Below, piece by piece: positions 4,760 to 5,222 of a DNA stretch of 5,222 nt. The position numbers and the translations under genes were made by a program. This stretch comes from Nanobdellota archaeon. Lineage in GTDB: Archaea; Nanobdellota; Nanobdellia; SCGC-AAA011-G17; JAFCDX01. The notes beneath the pieces are model-generated. The model was given only the letters and a program-made list of their open reading frames with translations. It was not told where the DNA came from and did not search any database. Positions within the stretch are counted from its first letter, which is position 1. Every line of letters begins with the position of its first letter. The stretch spans positions 1 to 5,222 of the forward strand of contig JAHIVQ010000110.1 in NCBI GenBank assembly GCA_018816585.1, read 5' to 3'.

Positions 4760-5222
4760 ATGAAAAGAAACTTTGGAGATACAAAGATATTTGAAAAGGA
4801 ATATAAAGAGCTAGAGAAAAGACTAAAAGAAAAACCTACTCAAAAACAAAATCCTGTTCAAGCAAACTCTCCAGTTGTAAATCCAATTACACAGATTAAT
4901 GCAGATGATTTTATTATTTTAGACATAAATAGTTTGCATGGAAATCAAGTACTAATATCTCCTTATGAACTTCAAGATTACAATAATCTAAATTACAATA
5001 GCACTCATGAAAAATTACTAAATAATGGATTATACATGCCCACTCCAAATATATTTATGAATTTCTTTACAAAAGTAACAAATACATACAATAATAAGAC
5101 TAAATTATTCAATGCAAAAGGAAATCAATTATCCACTCAGGAAGTAACAGATATGTACAAGCATTTAACTACAAATCATATAGATATATACAATTCCAAA
5201 AAACCAGGAGCATGGACATGGC
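4760..5222 (+). CDS. unrecognised operon protein, 5' part only
   Basis: The frame is open from ATG 4760 to the window edge: 154 codons with no stop. A weak Shine-Dalgarno (AAAGGA, 4747-4752) sits 7 nt ahead, and the start is 3 nt after the ATPase stop, so it belongs to that operon. The N-terminus is a basic/acidic helix (IFEKEYKELEKRLKEK, 10-25) followed by a Gln/Pro/Asn-rich linker (about 26-45). The folded part then has DFIILDINSLHGNQVLISPYEL near 50-71 and many Asn, Tyr and Thr residues. The last visible residues, NSKKPGAWTW, look like the start of a conserved block. No signal peptide or membrane segment is seen. I do not recognise the family. A VWA metal-binding motif (DxSxS), the usual sign of a MoxR partner, is not present in the visible part but could lie beyond the edge. 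Confidence 0.8.
   Translation, partial: MKRNFGDTKIFEKEYKELEKRLKEKPTQKQNPVQANSPVVNPITQINADDFIILDINSLHGNQVLISPYELQDYNNLNYNSTHEKLLNNGLYMPTPNIFMNFFTKVTNTYNNKTKLFNAKGNQLSTQEVTDMYKHLTTNHIDIYNSKKPGAWTW

Overview
This is an AT-rich window, with long A and T runs, that reads as chromosome of an archaeon, most likely a DPANN lineage (Woesearchaeota, Pacearchaeota or Nanoarchaeota-like). That placement is inference from: archaeal TATA boxes about 24-26 bp upstream of start codons with no leader (leaderless genes); a tRNA gene interrupted by bulge-helix-bulge (BHB) introns; split MgtE/SLC41-type transporter halves; an archaeal-type radical SAM protein; and a ribbon-helix-helix regulator ahead of a MoxR-like ATPase.

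Layout. 49-471 (+) is a conserved-looking protein of unknown function. It converges on a tiny lysine-rich protein at 483-656 (-), with a two-way T-run terminator between them. From the divergent promoter at 676-714 runs a two-gene unit (734-1276 and 1273-1968, overlapping as ATGA). It encodes the two five-helix halves of an SLC41/MgtE-like divalent cation transporter. Convergent with it at 1978-2110 (-) is a tRNA gene that folds into a normal tRNA only after three short introns (21, 27 and 11 nt) are removed. The product is a 74-nt tRNA-Ile with anticodon UAU, an uncommon archaeal solution for AUA codons. Upstream of it, also on minus, is a radical SAM protein (2149-3144) resembling the uncharacterised COG2108 group.

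A 144-bp divergent intergenic region (3145-3288) holds promoters for both directions and a cluster of TATACTA(CTT) repeats spaced 30 and 20 bp. It is followed by a short ribbon-helix-helix protein (3289-3435), a MoxR-like AAA+ ATPase (3425-4756) that overlaps it by 11 bp and has a strong Shine-Dalgarno, and an unrecognised gene cut by the window end (4760 onward). These three look like one self-regulated operon.

The most notable item is the triple-intron tRNA-Ile(UAU), whose splicing motifs overlap and therefore imply an order of intron removal. The second is the RHH / MoxR-like / unknown-protein operon with its repeat cluster. The function of that operon cannot be told from this window.
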